Assembly (NCBI GenBank): GCA_016208305.1
Contig: JACQYI010000063.1
Span: forward strand, 1-64,000
Source: Oscillatoriophycideae cyanobacterium NC_groundwater_1537_Pr4_S-0.65um_50_18
Lineage (GTDB): Bacteria; Cyanobacteriota; Cyanobacteriia; Elainellales; Elainellaceae
Direction: 5' to 3'
Length of the DNA: 64,000 nucleotides
Shown here: piece by piece, positions 38,628 to 47,792 of the stretch
Position numbering within the stretch: position 1 is the first letter of the stretch
Layout of the letters: every line of letters starts with the position of its first letter
The notes under the pieces: generated by a model
The model's database searches: none
What the model saw: the letters and a program-made list of their open reading frames with translations, nothing else
Told to the model about the DNA's origin: nothing
Translations under genes and position numbers: made by a program

Positions 38628-40079
38628 TTAAGGATTAACTACCGAAGAATGACCGATCGCATCTTCGTAGGTGATTTGCAGATCTTCTTGGGAGCGAGAA
38701 TCCATTAACCACAGACCAGAGGCGATTTTAGGTAAAGCATCCGGCAAACTGAGTCCCTGCTGGAGCGCAATCACGAGTAAGCCTAAAGCCTCTACCAGCT
38801 TTGGATCCCAGCGATCGCCCTGTTGGGCTTGGCAATGCGCTAATGCCTCAGCCAAGGCTTCTTCTAAGACCACTTCAGGCGCTCGGCGCTGGGCAACACT
38901 TTGCTGAAACTCTGCTACCAACCCTAAGATTCGCGATTCAATCGGAATCTCATCTCCGGCTAACCCAGCAGGCTGCCCTGCTCCATTCCACCATTCTGCT
39001 TGATGGGTCAGGATAGTGGCGATCGCGCTCAGCCGCTGCATCTTACGCAAGACTTGAATGCCGGGTACCAGCGGACAGGCCGGAGCCTCCGCCAGCGATT
39101 CTGCATGGGCGCTGACTGAAGTTCCTGAGCTGAGCACCCGATCGATCGGCTGAAGAAAAGCCAGTCGATGTAGCAAGCCCGCCAGCCGCAGCCGATGCAG
39201 TTGCCAGGAGGGCAAATCGAGCAACTGTCCCATCGCCTCAGCCAGTGCCGCCACTTCAGTCGCCACCATCGGATTGCTAATATCCGTCTGGTCAATGAGT
39301 TCTGCCACCCGCAAAAAAGCCTGTAGCTCACTAGAAGTCAGATTAATGTCGAGCGAGGAGGTGGGCAAGAGGGACGTGAGAGGAGAAGCCACCTGCTGAC
39401 GAATTTGCAGATAGTCCACCACCCGCGCAATGATATCTCCCATATGCTCGACGGTAGGGACGCTACAAAAAGCACCCTCGCACTGAATTAAGGGCGCGAT
39501 CGCCTCTACTTGCGTAGAAAGCTGCTGTTGCAGCGCCGGATTATATTGCCCAACGTGATCTACCAGTAGCTCAACCGTTTCTAATACCAAACTAGGCTCA
39601 AACGTCCATAGCCCGTAAAACTTCCGCTCTAAATCTTCCGTCGGCACTCCGCCTGGCCCATAGTCAGCCACCGATAGCTCTTGGCAAAGCACCATGGCCG
39701 TGTAGCTGGGGGACAAAATCACCAAATGCCACTCTTGCGCCACCGGATCATCGGCGGCCAGGCTCACCAAGGCCACATTCGATCGCTGGCTCGTCGGATG
39801 CTCGCCAAAGCCTGCATCTGGCGCAGCCAAAATCACCACCTGGCGCGATCGTCCGGCAATTTCGCCATAGCGATCGGCTTCTTCTAGATACCACTTGCCT
39901 CGCTGAAAGGCCGTCAGCATCACGGGCGAATAGTCTGCCGCCAAAATGGCATCCTCTAAGGCATGGCAGAGAGCCACCAGCGTGTTTTTGTAGTACACGC
40001 CAAAATTCAAAGGACGTCGATCAGGATGACCCGTTTGGTGAGCCGATCGCAGCTTGTCGAGAATAGAGCCTTCTAGCAT
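38628..40079 (-). CDS. DICT sensory protein with degenerate HD-GYP-like domain
   Basis: 483 residues. The N-terminal DICT domain (about 22-200; FGVYYKNTLVALCHALEDAI, VMLTAFQRGKWYLEEADRYG, EWHLVILSPSYTAMVLCQ) is a light- or redox-linked sensor module common in cyanobacteria. The C-terminal part (about 250-470) resembles HD-GYP: HRLRLAGLLHRLAF, HQAEWWNGAGQPAGLAGDEI, PIESRILGLVAEFQQSVAQR. In canonical HD-GYP the motif is HHE-DGxGYP and the later VADxFDA Asp binds metal; here it is GQP and the Asp positions are lost, so phosphodiesterase activity is doubtful. It lies 39 bp upstream of the pentapeptide gene on the same strand. Confidence 0.85.
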   Translation of the reverse strand: MLEGSILDKLRSAHQTGHPDRRPLNFGVYYKNTLVALCHALEDAILAADYSPVMLTAFQRGKWYLEEADRYGEIAGRSRQVVILAAPDAGFGEHPTSQRSNVALVSLAADDPVAQEWHLVILSPSYTAMVLCQELSVADYGPGGVPTEDLERKFYGLWTFEPSLVLETVELLVDHVGQYNPALQQQLSTQVEAIAPLIQCEGAFCSVPTVEHMGDIIARVVDYLQIRQQVASPLTSLLPTSSLDINLTSSELQAFLRVAELIDQTDISNPMVATEVAALAEAMGQLLDLPSWQLHRLRLAGLLHRLAFLQPIDRVLSSGTSVSAHAESLAEAPACPLVPGIQVLRKMQRLSAIATILTHQAEWWNGAGQPAGLAGDEIPIESRILGLVAEFQQSVAQRRAPEVVLEEALAEALAHCQAQQGDRWDPKLVEALGLLVIALQQGLSLPDALPKIASGLWLMDSRSQEDLQITYEDAIGHSSVVNP

Positions 40080-40159
40080 GGGTAAATGAGAGCCGATATA
40101 AAAAGAGTGTAATAACAGTGAATTAAACTTGACCTTCAGCCACGCCCCCAGGGTCGCCG

Positions 40160-41734
40160 CTAAACAGCGATGAGGTGCTTGGGTTCGATCGGCGCGCTCA
40201 GGGCTTCTTCTAATGGAGCAACTCCCAGGCGCTGCTCCAAAATATTCATCACCTCGCGCCCAAAATCATTGGGATTTTGCCGCCAAGCCTGCAAACAAAC
40301 GTCGCCAAAAAAAGATCCCAGCGGCTCTGGATTCCACAGCAGCTTTTTCGCTGTCCAAGGCATAACGCTCATGGGGTTATATCCCGGCTTAATGATCTTC
40401 TGACCAAAGGCATAATCCTCAAGATGGGTGTGGGGCTGTAAGCCAATGAAGAAAATGGCAGGTTCTACCTTATCAGCGCCAAAGATTCTCTCTAGCTCTC
40501 GATGGTACGCAACCGTTTGACGAATGGTTTCAAAAGTTTCGTCAATGACGTTGAAAGAGTAGTTGACCGACACCAAAGCATCAAAGCCTGCCGCCTTGAG
40601 GTCACGGCAGTTTTGCAGAACCGTGCGCAGGTTGTAGCCCATGCGCATTTTCCGAATTAGCTCTTGTGAGCCGCTGGTAATACCAATCTCAAAGTAGTTC
40701 ATGCCCGTCTTGACCATCAGATCGCAGAGTTCGGGAGTGAGATTATCTGCCCGAATGTACGCTGCCCAATGGATGTCCTGCATTCCGGCCTGCAAAATTT
40801 TCTGGAGGAGTTCAACGGCATCTTCCATAAATCGGCGTGCCGGAATAAATTGAGCATCGGTAAACCAGAAGTTGCGGATGCCTCGATCGTAGAGTTGCCG
40901 CATCTCCTTCACCACTTCCTCAGCCGGATTGATGCGAACTTGCTTGCCCTCCACCACCGTGTAAACGCAGTAGCAGCAGTTGTGAGGGCAACCTCGCTTG
41001 GTTTGCACCCCTATATAGAAGTCACCCCCCTGCAAGTAGTATTCAAAATCTGACCAGATCTGATCAATGTAGTCATAGTTGCAGGCCGATTTTTCTAACG
41101 GGGTCGGCTGCTCGTGAATCAGGCGATCGCGCGGTTTCTCCTCACCTACGACATAGCAGCGCTCTCCAGAGATATCCTCTCCCCGCAGCAGCTTCTCCAT
41201 CAGGGTTTCGCCTTCGCCCACCGAGACGATCGATCCTTTGGGTAAGATCTTGCCCATCTGCTCATAAAATACGCTGACAGCTCCGCCTCCCACCAGCACC
41301 CGAGCCGTGGGACTGTAGCGCCTCGCCCGTTTTAAGCCGCGCCGAATCAGGGCTAAATTTCGCCAAAGCTCGTCGTAGTAAGAGATCGCCATGCGTAAAC
41401 CGCCCAGCGCCCCTCTCAGCTTTAGCAGCGGATCGCGAGAATAAAATAGCTCGAAAGCGTTTTGCAGCGGATTGCCACCCCGACCGCCCACAGGCGCATA
41501 AATCTGAATATCTCGCCAGGAAAAGACCAGCAATGTTGGCTGAAACTGGTCAATACAGCGATCGAGTGCCGCATTGAAGTCTAGAGGCGGGATAGTCCCC
41601 AGATCGAAAATCTGCTGTTCTATCTCAGGAAACAGCTTATGAACATGATCGGCCAGATAGATAACCCCAATTGGGAAAATAGGATTGCAGGGCAAGCGGA
41701 TATAGAGAATCCGATCGCTTGGTGAGGGCGACAT
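40160..41734 (-). CDS. B12-binding-type radical SAM protein
   Basis: 524 residues from ATG 41734 (MSPSPSDRILYIRLPCN). A Rossmann-like N-terminal domain (about 8-170) of the B12-binding type lacks a clear DxHxxG motif, so cobalamin may bind base-on differently or not at all. The radical SAM cluster motif CPHNCCYC (Cys249, Cys253, Cys256) and GGGAVSVFYEQM follow. It belongs with BchE/P-methylase-like enzymes; cyanobacteria have several paralogues, one of which is tied to photosystem II high-light acclimation, and this one resembles that group. The substrate is unknown. A longer start at ATG 41794 is possible. Confidence 0.85.
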   Translation of the reverse strand: MSPSPSDRILYIRLPCNPIFPIGVIYLADHVHKLFPEIEQQIFDLGTIPPLDFNAALDRCIDQFQPTLLVFSWRDIQIYAPVGGRGGNPLQNAFELFYSRDPLLKLRGALGGLRMAISYYDELWRNLALIRRGLKRARRYSPTARVLVGGGAVSVFYEQMGKILPKGSIVSVGEGETLMEKLLRGEDISGERCYVVGEEKPRDRLIHEQPTPLEKSACNYDYIDQIWSDFEYYLQGGDFYIGVQTKRGCPHNCCYCVYTVVEGKQVRINPAEEVVKEMRQLYDRGIRNFWFTDAQFIPARRFMEDAVELLQKILQAGMQDIHWAAYIRADNLTPELCDLMVKTGMNYFEIGITSGSQELIRKMRMGYNLRTVLQNCRDLKAAGFDALVSVNYSFNVIDETFETIRQTVAYHRELERIFGADKVEPAIFFIGLQPHTHLEDYAFGQKIIKPGYNPMSVMPWTAKKLLWNPEPLGSFFGDVCLQAWRQNPNDFGREVMNILEQRLGVAPLEEALSAPIEPKHLIAV

Positions 41735-42290
41735 GGCGGATAGGGGCTGAACCCTTTGGCTTTGATGAGCGGGCAATTTCATGGTGAGGAGCAATGGTAT
41801 GGAGGATCATGAACCGTCGATCGCAGTTGCCCAAGTGCAGCGAACCCAGAACTTGCACGCTGACCCGATCTTGACACTGGCTGAGTCTGAAAGCCTACCG
41901 TTGCGATCTAGAGAAATTATGAGATGTTAGATTCATATAACTTTACGATACCACCGAGTTTCTTTAGCTGCATGAAAGATTCTCGATCGCCCGGAGTGAG
42001 TTAGAGATAAGTCAGCCCCATTTAGCCGACAGGCGTTGCTAGGCATCGGCAAAAGCGGGATTGGAAGAGGCGAGATCGGCGATCGCCAATGCCGCTCCTT
42101 TTGATCCCGATCCCGCATCCTAATTTCAAAGCAGTCGGTCAAATCCTGTCTCGATAAAACCGTCTATGGCTATCTCATGTTTTCCATTTTTGGAAGCAAT
42201 AAGGATGGTAGTCGCCTTTACAAATGCAGGGGATCAGGGAATGCTAGGGTCTAGATATGACAAGTTCATAGGGTAAGGCGCTATATTGTT
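41735..42290. other. Intergenic region, divergent promoters
   Basis: About 555 bp between the radical SAM gene and DUF1830. Around 42045-42125 a GGATTGG...CCAATGCCGC / GATCGGCGATCGCC segment has partial dyad symmetry, probably HIP1-related. No gene is supported. Confidence 0.35.
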
Positions 42291-42620
42291 ATGTCTCAAA
42301 TCTTTGATCCCCTGCCAACCGAATCGTCTGCTGACCTCGTACTCTGTTGCTATGTGAATGCCACCAGCAAAATTCAAGTTGCTCGCATCACGAATATTCC
42401 TAACTGGTACTTTGAACGTGTGGTTTTCCCAGGCCAACGCTTAGTGTTTGAGGCTTTACCTCAGGCACAAATGGAAATCCACTGTGGCATGATGGCTAGC
42501 GCTATCTTGGCTGACACGATTCCTTGTGATCGACTGCGAATTGAAACAGAGCTAGAAGCAGATTTGGCGATCGATATTGTTGCTCCAACGGGAGAGTCCC
42601 TGACTGCCGCCGCAGAATAG
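42291..42620 (+). CDS. DUF1830 family protein
   Basis: 109 residues. The domain signature is CCYVNATSKIQVARITNIPN, then WYFERVVFPGQRLVFEALP and LEIHCGMMASAI-type residues (here MEIHCGMMASAILADTIPCD). These small cyanobacterial proteins have no known function, and no enzyme motif is visible. The protein is cytosolic. A Rho-independent terminator follows about 80 nt downstream. Confidence 0.9.
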   Translation: MSQIFDPLPTESSADLVLCCYVNATSKIQVARITNIPNWYFERVVFPGQRLVFEALPQAQMEIHCGMMASAILADTIPCDRLRIETELEADLAIDIVAPTGESLTAAAE

Positions 42621-42701
42621 GCCAAGACTACTGATTTTTAAAAACCTAGATTCATCACAAAACGATTTTTTACTGAATTTTAGTGATTTTAGTTTTTCCT
42701 G

Positions 42702-42742
42702 TTCCCCCTGTGTCTCTGTGTTGAGGCTCAGGGGAATTTTTT
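42702..42742 (+). terminator. Terminator of the DUF1830 gene
   Basis: TTCCCCCTG (42702-42710) pairs with CAGGGGAA (42729-42736), with further CTC/GAG pairing inside, followed by TTTTTT. It is about 80 nt past the stop. Confidence 0.75.
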
Positions 42743-42747
42743 AGAAA

Positions 42748-42815
42748 AATCTCCTCTATATAATCTCCTCTATATAATCTCCTCTATATATATCTTCTCT
42801 ATATATAGGAGGAGG
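42748..42815. repeat. 14-bp tandem repeat (AATCTCCTCTATAT) x3 plus degenerate copies and AGGAGGAGG
   Basis: Units lie at 42748-42761, 42762-42775 and 42776-42789 (identical), followed by a degenerate ATATCTTCTCTATATAT and then AGGAGGAGG at 42807-42815. CTCCTC in each unit is complementary to the AGGAGG. The array can form several alternative hairpins that hide or free the AGGAGG, next to a short ORF ATG GGT ACA GCC GCA GCT TAA (42819-42839). Confidence 0.8.
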
Positions 42816-42862
42816 TATATGGGTACAGCCGCAGCTTAAGGGTGAAAACAGAGGCTTTTTGT

Positions 42863-42910
42863 CTGCCCTGCAATATTTCTGCCCTGCAATCCTCCTGTCC
42901 TGCAATCCTC
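42863..42910. repeat. 16-bp tandem repeat x3 (CTGYCCTGCAATNNTN)
   Basis: Three adjacent 16-mers at 42863, 42879 and 42895, with CTGCCCTGCAAT in the first two and CTGTCCTGCAAT in the third. They lie in the same spacer as the AATCTCCTC array, so the region 42740-42910 is unusually repeat-rich. It may reflect slippage or recombination. Confidence 0.75.
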
Positions 42911-43331
42911 AGTACAGTTATATAAACCTCCAGGCTGCGTCAAAATAGCGCTCAGCACTGATTTAAGCGTAGACTAACGAGCGTAGAACCTTCTCAGGGC
43001 TAAAAGCTCTGATGTTTTTGCCTGGATAGCTGTATTTAGGTCGTGATTTTTGCCGTGCAGGTGCCGCCTAAACGATGTTTAAGCATGCTTTCTCTATCGG
43101 AGAACAGCAAATTTTGCTTGATACGCTTCTGGAGAATATTTGCTAGCTTCATAGAAACTTCATACTCACCAATTTTGTCTCTCCCTTGGCTCAAATTGGG
43201 CTGAACTCAACTCATTTTGCTCGACAGCTCTCCAATGATATTCACGGCAGCTTTTTGAGGCAAATGGCTGAAAGTCTCTCTGAGAGAAGGTTCTATACTT
43301 TATTTTTTATTAGATTAAATTTAGCCACCCT

Positions 43332-43793
43332 ATGCCGCAGATTGTTTTGGTGAATCCTCAAATCCCTCCCAACACGGGAAATATTGCTCGAACCTGTGCT
43401 GCGACAGGAACCGCCTTACATTTAGTCGGGCCGCTAGGATTCGAGATTAGCGATCGCTATCTAAAAAGAGCAGGTTTGGACTATTGGCAGTACGTTGATC
43501 TGCACTATCACGCCACCTTAGCCGACTTTCAAACCTATCATCAGGCGCAAACGGGGCGTCGGATTGGTTTCAGCGCTTCAGGGACATATAGCTATACAAA
43601 GTTGCAGTTTCAGATGACCGATTGGCTACTGTTTGGTTGTGAAACATCTGGGCTGCCGCCTCAGGTTTTAGCCGACTGCGATACTGTTGTGCGAATTCCT
43701 ATGGCTCAAAGGGGCGTTCGGAGCCTCAATTTATCGGTCAGTGTGGCGATCGGCTTATTTGAAGCGCGTCGCCAGCTCGGTTTTCTAGACTAG
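43332..43793 (+). CDS. trmL: tRNA (cytidine(34)-2'-O)-methyltransferase TrmL
   Basis: 153 residues of the SPOUT superfamily. TrmL methylates the wobble ribose of tRNA-Leu isoacceptors. IVLVNPQIPPNTGNIARTC, VGPLGFEI, RAGLDYW, FGCETSGLP and the knot strand IPMAQRGVRSLNLSVSVAIG are all conserved. ATG 43332 fits; the 43250-43330 region is AT-rich. It is an ordinary housekeeping gene in an unusually long spacer on both sides (about 710 and 990 bp). Confidence 0.95.
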   Translation: MPQIVLVNPQIPPNTGNIARTCAATGTALHLVGPLGFEISDRYLKRAGLDYWQYVDLHYHATLADFQTYHQAQTGRRIGFSASGTYSYTKLQFQMTDWLLFGCETSGLPPQVLADCDTVVRIPMAQRGVRSLNLSVSVAIGLFEARRQLGFLD

Positions 43794-44780
43794 GAGAAAC
43801 CGTTTTGCGCCAGGTCAAAAAAACTTTTCTAGATTTCCGGAAAAGGAGATTGCCCTTGTGTAGCTACAAAAAATTGCCCTCAGCAGGTTCCGATCAGGCC
43901 ATATTTAATGAGTGAAACCTGACTAAAACCCTTTTCAAAAAAATAATCTAATATCTGCATCTACATATATGCATTTGCGAATGTATTGCAGGCTCACTCA
44001 ATTCAAGTTGAATAAACTGCTGAGTAATTCTCTGAAATCGGACGTTTAATGACAGCCATTACAAGAGTGCGGTAGCGCTTCGGTCACCTGCACTACAAAA
44101 CTCAATGGAATGTGATAAGAAATTTCTATAGAAGCCTAAGCAAAATTACTTGGCCTCAAAAAACCGCTCTGGCGCTGAATTACATCCTCTCTCAAGGCTT
44201 TTGCGCTTCTAAAAAGCCCGTAAATCTCTGTAGCAATTAAAGTTGCAAATAATACCGTCAACCGTAGAAACAACCGTTCTACAGACTTTTAGAGCGGCCA
44301 ATGATAGGAAAAAAAAATTTGTGTTCTAGAGCCTTTTTTTATCTGCCGAAACCCGCAACATCAGCTCTTTTCAGTCGCTACAACTGTTTGCAGGCAAAGG
44401 TTTTGGCAGCTAAAAATAGGAGTTGTAAAAAGTAAAAATTCGTACATTTCTGCATACATCGGTGTGGGTATCATCAGATGCCAATGGCTAGTCAAGTGTT
44501 GTACACTGTGCGCTTGAAGATTAATCAATTCATATGAACGCTTTAGTCAGGTGTAATCCTGACTCAGTGTTTTAAAAGATTCAACTTACCCAGATATGCA
44601 AGTCTTGAATTTTTCATTAACTGGTGTAAGCTTGTTTAAGTCAAAAAGAGCAAGGTAATGTTACCTAGTCATACGGCAACGTCTGTGATCTCGATCGCTG
44701 CTCTATGTGATTTCTGTCATAGCGATTCATAGATTAGGTCGGTTGGGAATAGTTAAACGCTGCTCATTAGGAGGTCATTC
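43794..44780. other. Long leader/spacer upstream of the LysM/M23 gene
   Basis: About 990 bp without a gene. GTGCGGT...ACCTGCAC (about 44069-44095) and AGTCAGG-TGTAAT-CCTGACT (about 44547-44566) are hairpins. Since such cell-wall hydrolases are often preceded by c-di-AMP (ydaO) riboswitches in bacteria, I looked for that consensus and did not find it. The length suggests an untranslated leader or a small RNA, which I cannot identify. Confidence 0.4.
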
Positions 44781-46991
44781 TTGAAGCGAGAATTTCTGCG
44801 GAAGGTCAAGCCTGTTTCCTGCTCCCCCCGTGAGACGGCAGGGCAACCCGAACAGATTTCTGCGGGAGTTAGCCGTAGGGCACGCACTTCTGCTGCCATG
44901 TTCGGGTTAGCTCTCTCTGTGGGGGCATCTAGTCTGGTTTTACCCCATCATGATGATGGCGTAAGTGCGGCCGAAACCAAAGGTACGGAGACAGCATCTC
45001 CTTCATTATCACAAGTTGCAACGCTGCCTTCTTCTGTCTCAGGTTCAACAGCGGTTGTTCCTTCAACAATAGATGTTGAGCATGTGGTTCGTGAAGGACA
45101 AACGCTTGTCCAAATTGCCCGTAGCTATCGGGTTAATGTGCAAGACATTGTGTCTGCCAACGACCTAGATATTGATGCCCTGCTCAGACCAGGGCAAATG
45201 TTGAAGATTCCCGTTAGACAGTCTACTGACAGCTTGAAAGCGTCTGTTCCAGAGGTCGTGGCGTCTGCGGATCTCAATCAGTTGTCGGGTGCTAGTGAAA
45301 ACAGTGCTTTGAGCCGTCTGCGAGAACAGCGCGACAAGTTAAAAGATAGTTTGGCGGAGTTGAGGTCTGAGGAAGTTAATCGTTCGGTTGCTGAAGTCTC
45401 TAAAGGCAGCACGATCGCGTCGGCCAGTGAGACGTCAGTGAGTATTGCCGACAAGGAAGAAGTGGCGATCGCATCGACCACTCCACTCGTAACGGCTCCT
45501 GAAGCTTCTGCGAAGCCTACAGCTACCTACCGCGTTCAGCCGGGAGATACACTTGCAGCAATCGCTAGAGCGCATGGTGTTTCGGAGCAGACTTTGGCAG
45601 CGAGCAATCGCCTGTCTGATCCAGATTGGATTCGAGTCAGCGACTCTTTAAATGTCCCTGCTGTGCAGACGATCGCCTCTAGCGATTCTGCCAACCCAGT
45701 TGCAGATAGCCAGCCTGTAGATGGCCAACCTGTAAACACCCCCCTTGCAGAAGTACCCAGCGTACCTGAAGCGGTTCAGTCACCCATCTCTCAAGCACCT
45801 CCTTCTGAGGCCGCAATTGCTCAAGTGCCTGCTCTGCAGTCGCCCATCAGCCAACCGCCTGCTCAACAGGTGGCGATCGCACCGCAGATGCAAGATTATC
45901 GAGTCGGTCTTGGCGACACCGTTGCGCGGATTGCGAAGGCTCACAATGTGCCCCTGTCCACGTTGGTAAGCGCCAACCGCCTGTCTGATCCGAACGTGAT
46001 TTTTGTGGGTCAGGTGCTACGAGTTCCTACAGCATCTGTCTCCAGTGCATCAGTTCCGGCTCCAGTTGAGGCTCCCCGTCCGGTGGTTCAAGCTAAGCCC
46101 CAGACTATGGCGATCGCACCTCGTGCTGCCGCAGGCTCCTCGCTCACTCAGCCTACCCCAGAGGTACAGGGTGGCTCTGAGTCTCCTACGGCTGTTCAAG
46201 CGAATAGTCCTCGCTATGTTGAAAATTTGCTGGCAGAAGTCAGAGCTTTACGCGCAAAGCACCAGGGTGGCACTGTCGTGAAACCTGCGAATCAGAATTC
46301 CAGCATCCAGCCTTCTGTCGCCCAGCCTGAAACTGTCCAACCTGAAGCTGTCCAGTCTGCCGCTGTCCAGTCACCTGTGATGGTTACAGCTCGTAGAGAA
46401 GCGCCATTAGCTGCGGCTAGCCTTCAGGCTGTTCCTCAAGCTGTTGCGCCTCAGGCTGCTGCTGAGCCTGTTGTGGTCGCTACGGCTCCCATCAACTCAG
46501 AGTCTTATGCACCTCTGCGTCAATCTATTACAGGACGCACAGTTTCGCCGGAATTGCCATCTTTGTCTGATGCAGATGCTTTTCTACCGGAAGGTACAAG
46601 CTCTAACGGCTACATTTGGCCTACCCGCGGTCTGCTAACGTCTGGCTATGGCTGGCGTTGGGGCAGAATGCACGCAGGTATTGATATTGCTGCTGATACA
46701 GGTACTCCAATCTATGCTGCTGCTACGGGTGTTGTGCAGTATTCTGATTGGAATTCTGGAGGCTACGGTAATCTGGTAGAAATTCTTCATCCAGACGGTA
46801 GCTTTACTCGCTATGCTCATTTGAACCGCAGCTTGGTTCGTGAGGGTCAAAGAGTACGCCAGGGTGAACAAATTGCTGAAATGGGAAGCACTGGATACAG
46901 TACAGGGCCTCACCTACACTTTGAGGTTCATCCTAAATCTTCGGGTGCAGTCAACCCGATGGCTTATTTGCCTCAACAGTCAGCACAGTAG
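44781..46991 (+). CDS. LysM / M23 peptidoglycan endopeptidase
   Basis: 736 residues. Three LysM peptidoglycan-binding modules are at about 98-145, 249-292 and 372-415 (VREGQTLVQIARSYRVNV, YRVQPGDTLAAIARAHGV, YRVGLGDTVARIAKAHNV), linked by Pro/Gln/Ser-rich spacers. The C-terminal M23 (LytM) Zn-peptidase begins about 610: GYGWRWGRMHAGIDIAAD supplies His/Asp ligands and GPHLHFEVHP the third His. A hydrophobic segment after about 35 residues (AMFGLALSVGASSLVLP) is the export signal. The TTG start is preceded by TAGGAGGTC. Role: cell-wall cleavage during growth or septation, or activation of other hydrolases. Confidence 0.92.
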   Translation: MKREFLRKVKPVSCSPRETAGQPEQISAGVSRRARTSAAMFGLALSVGASSLVLPHHDDGVSAAETKGTETASPSLSQVATLPSSVSGSTAVVPSTIDVEHVVREGQTLVQIARSYRVNVQDIVSANDLDIDALLRPGQMLKIPVRQSTDSLKASVPEVVASADLNQLSGASENSALSRLREQRDKLKDSLAELRSEEVNRSVAEVSKGSTIASASETSVSIADKEEVAIASTTPLVTAPEASAKPTATYRVQPGDTLAAIARAHGVSEQTLAASNRLSDPDWIRVSDSLNVPAVQTIASSDSANPVADSQPVDGQPVNTPLAEVPSVPEAVQSPISQAPPSEAAIAQVPALQSPISQPPAQQVAIAPQMQDYRVGLGDTVARIAKAHNVPLSTLVSANRLSDPNVIFVGQVLRVPTASVSSASVPAPVEAPRPVVQAKPQTMAIAPRAAAGSSLTQPTPEVQGGSESPTAVQANSPRYVENLLAEVRALRAKHQGGTVVKPANQNSSIQPSVAQPETVQPEAVQSAAVQSPVMVTARREAPLAAASLQAVPQAVAPQAAAEPVVVATAPINSESYAPLRQSITGRTVSPELPSLSDADAFLPEGTSSNGYIWPTRGLLTSGYGWRWGRMHAGIDIAADTGTPIYAAATGVVQYSDWNSGGYGNLVEILHPDGSFTRYAHLNRSLVREGQRVRQGEQIAEMGSTGYSTGPHLHFEVHPKSSGAVNPMAYLPQQSAQ

Positions 46992-47267
46992 CGAAATCAG
47001 GGTCAATTCAAAAGAGCCAAAGGCTCAAAGCTTTTTATAGGATTGGAGGGCAAAGCGGCTCTCCAATTTTGCTTTTCTACTTCAGCTTAGATTTGATCCT
47101 ATCAATTTTCTCCAGTAAAACTGAACTAGGTTAGGAAATCTTAAAGAGTCAGATAGGTTGTTCTTCCACTCGTCTGTCACAATTCATTTCTTCTCCCCGG
47201 CAGGGTAATCCTGAGAAGAGAATGATTTTCTGAATACTAGTGCAGCATTACATTCTGGAGCAAAGCT

Positions 47268-47774
47268 ATGCAAATTTACAGATGGATTATTGCCTTGAGC
47301 ATGGTGGGGTTCTCTGCTCTTTCGGCTTCTGCACAAGGCGCTCCTTATTTTGCTGGGCAAACAGCCGCAGGGCAAGATGTGACGATCGATTTAAGTTCTA
47401 TTAACCGCGCCAGCGCTACCAGTGTAGATTTTGTCTACTACTTGGGAAGCGATCGCATCTACAGTCAGGCAAACTGCGCAACGGGAACCTGGACTACTTT
47501 TCCTGAAGGTGCGGTTCATGATCCGCAATCCGCAGCGACAGCCGAGATGCTTCGGGTTGTGTGCAGCAGCGCTGTCCAACCCGATCAGCAGGGATCTAGC
47601 CAAAGCCAATATGTGTTTGCGCCACCTTCCAATGTGCGATCGGCTCCCAATGGCGATATTCAATGTGTGGTTAGCACTCCACAATCGATCAATATTTATG
47701 GGTTTTCAGGTGAATGGGGCATAACCGACTTCTGCGGCAAGACGGGCTACATCCATCGTAGCCAGTTGCAGTAG
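47268..47774 (+). CDS. Secreted SH3-like protein
   Basis: 168 residues. Cleavable signal peptide (WIIALSMVGFSALSASAQG) to about residue 24, then a domain with several Cys (NCATGTW, RVVCSSAV, DIQCVVST, DFCGKTG) and an SH3b-like end, SAPNGDIQCVVSTPQSINIY followed by GITDFCGKTGYIHRSQL. Such proteins bind the cell wall or act as lumenal/periplasmic structural proteins. Cys spacing suggests two disulphides, which the VKOR-Trx at 23.4 kb could form. It sits just upstream of glsA (18 bp), so operonic expression is possible. Confidence 0.75.
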   Translation: MQIYRWIIALSMVGFSALSASAQGAPYFAGQTAAGQDVTIDLSSINRASATSVDFVYYLGSDRIYSQANCATGTWTTFPEGAVHDPQSAATAEMLRVVCSSAVQPDQQGSSQSQYVFAPPSNVRSAPNGDIQCVVSTPQSINIYGFSGEWGITDFCGKTGYIHRSQLQ

Positions 47775-47792
47775 AGCCGTTAGAATAACGAG

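Noticed and set aside
43794-44780. Possible ydaO (c-di-AMP) riboswitch upstream of the LysM/M23 gene
   Set aside because: The association of ydaO with cell-wall hydrolases suggested it, but the conserved ydaO helices and GGG-GAAC-type motifs are not present.
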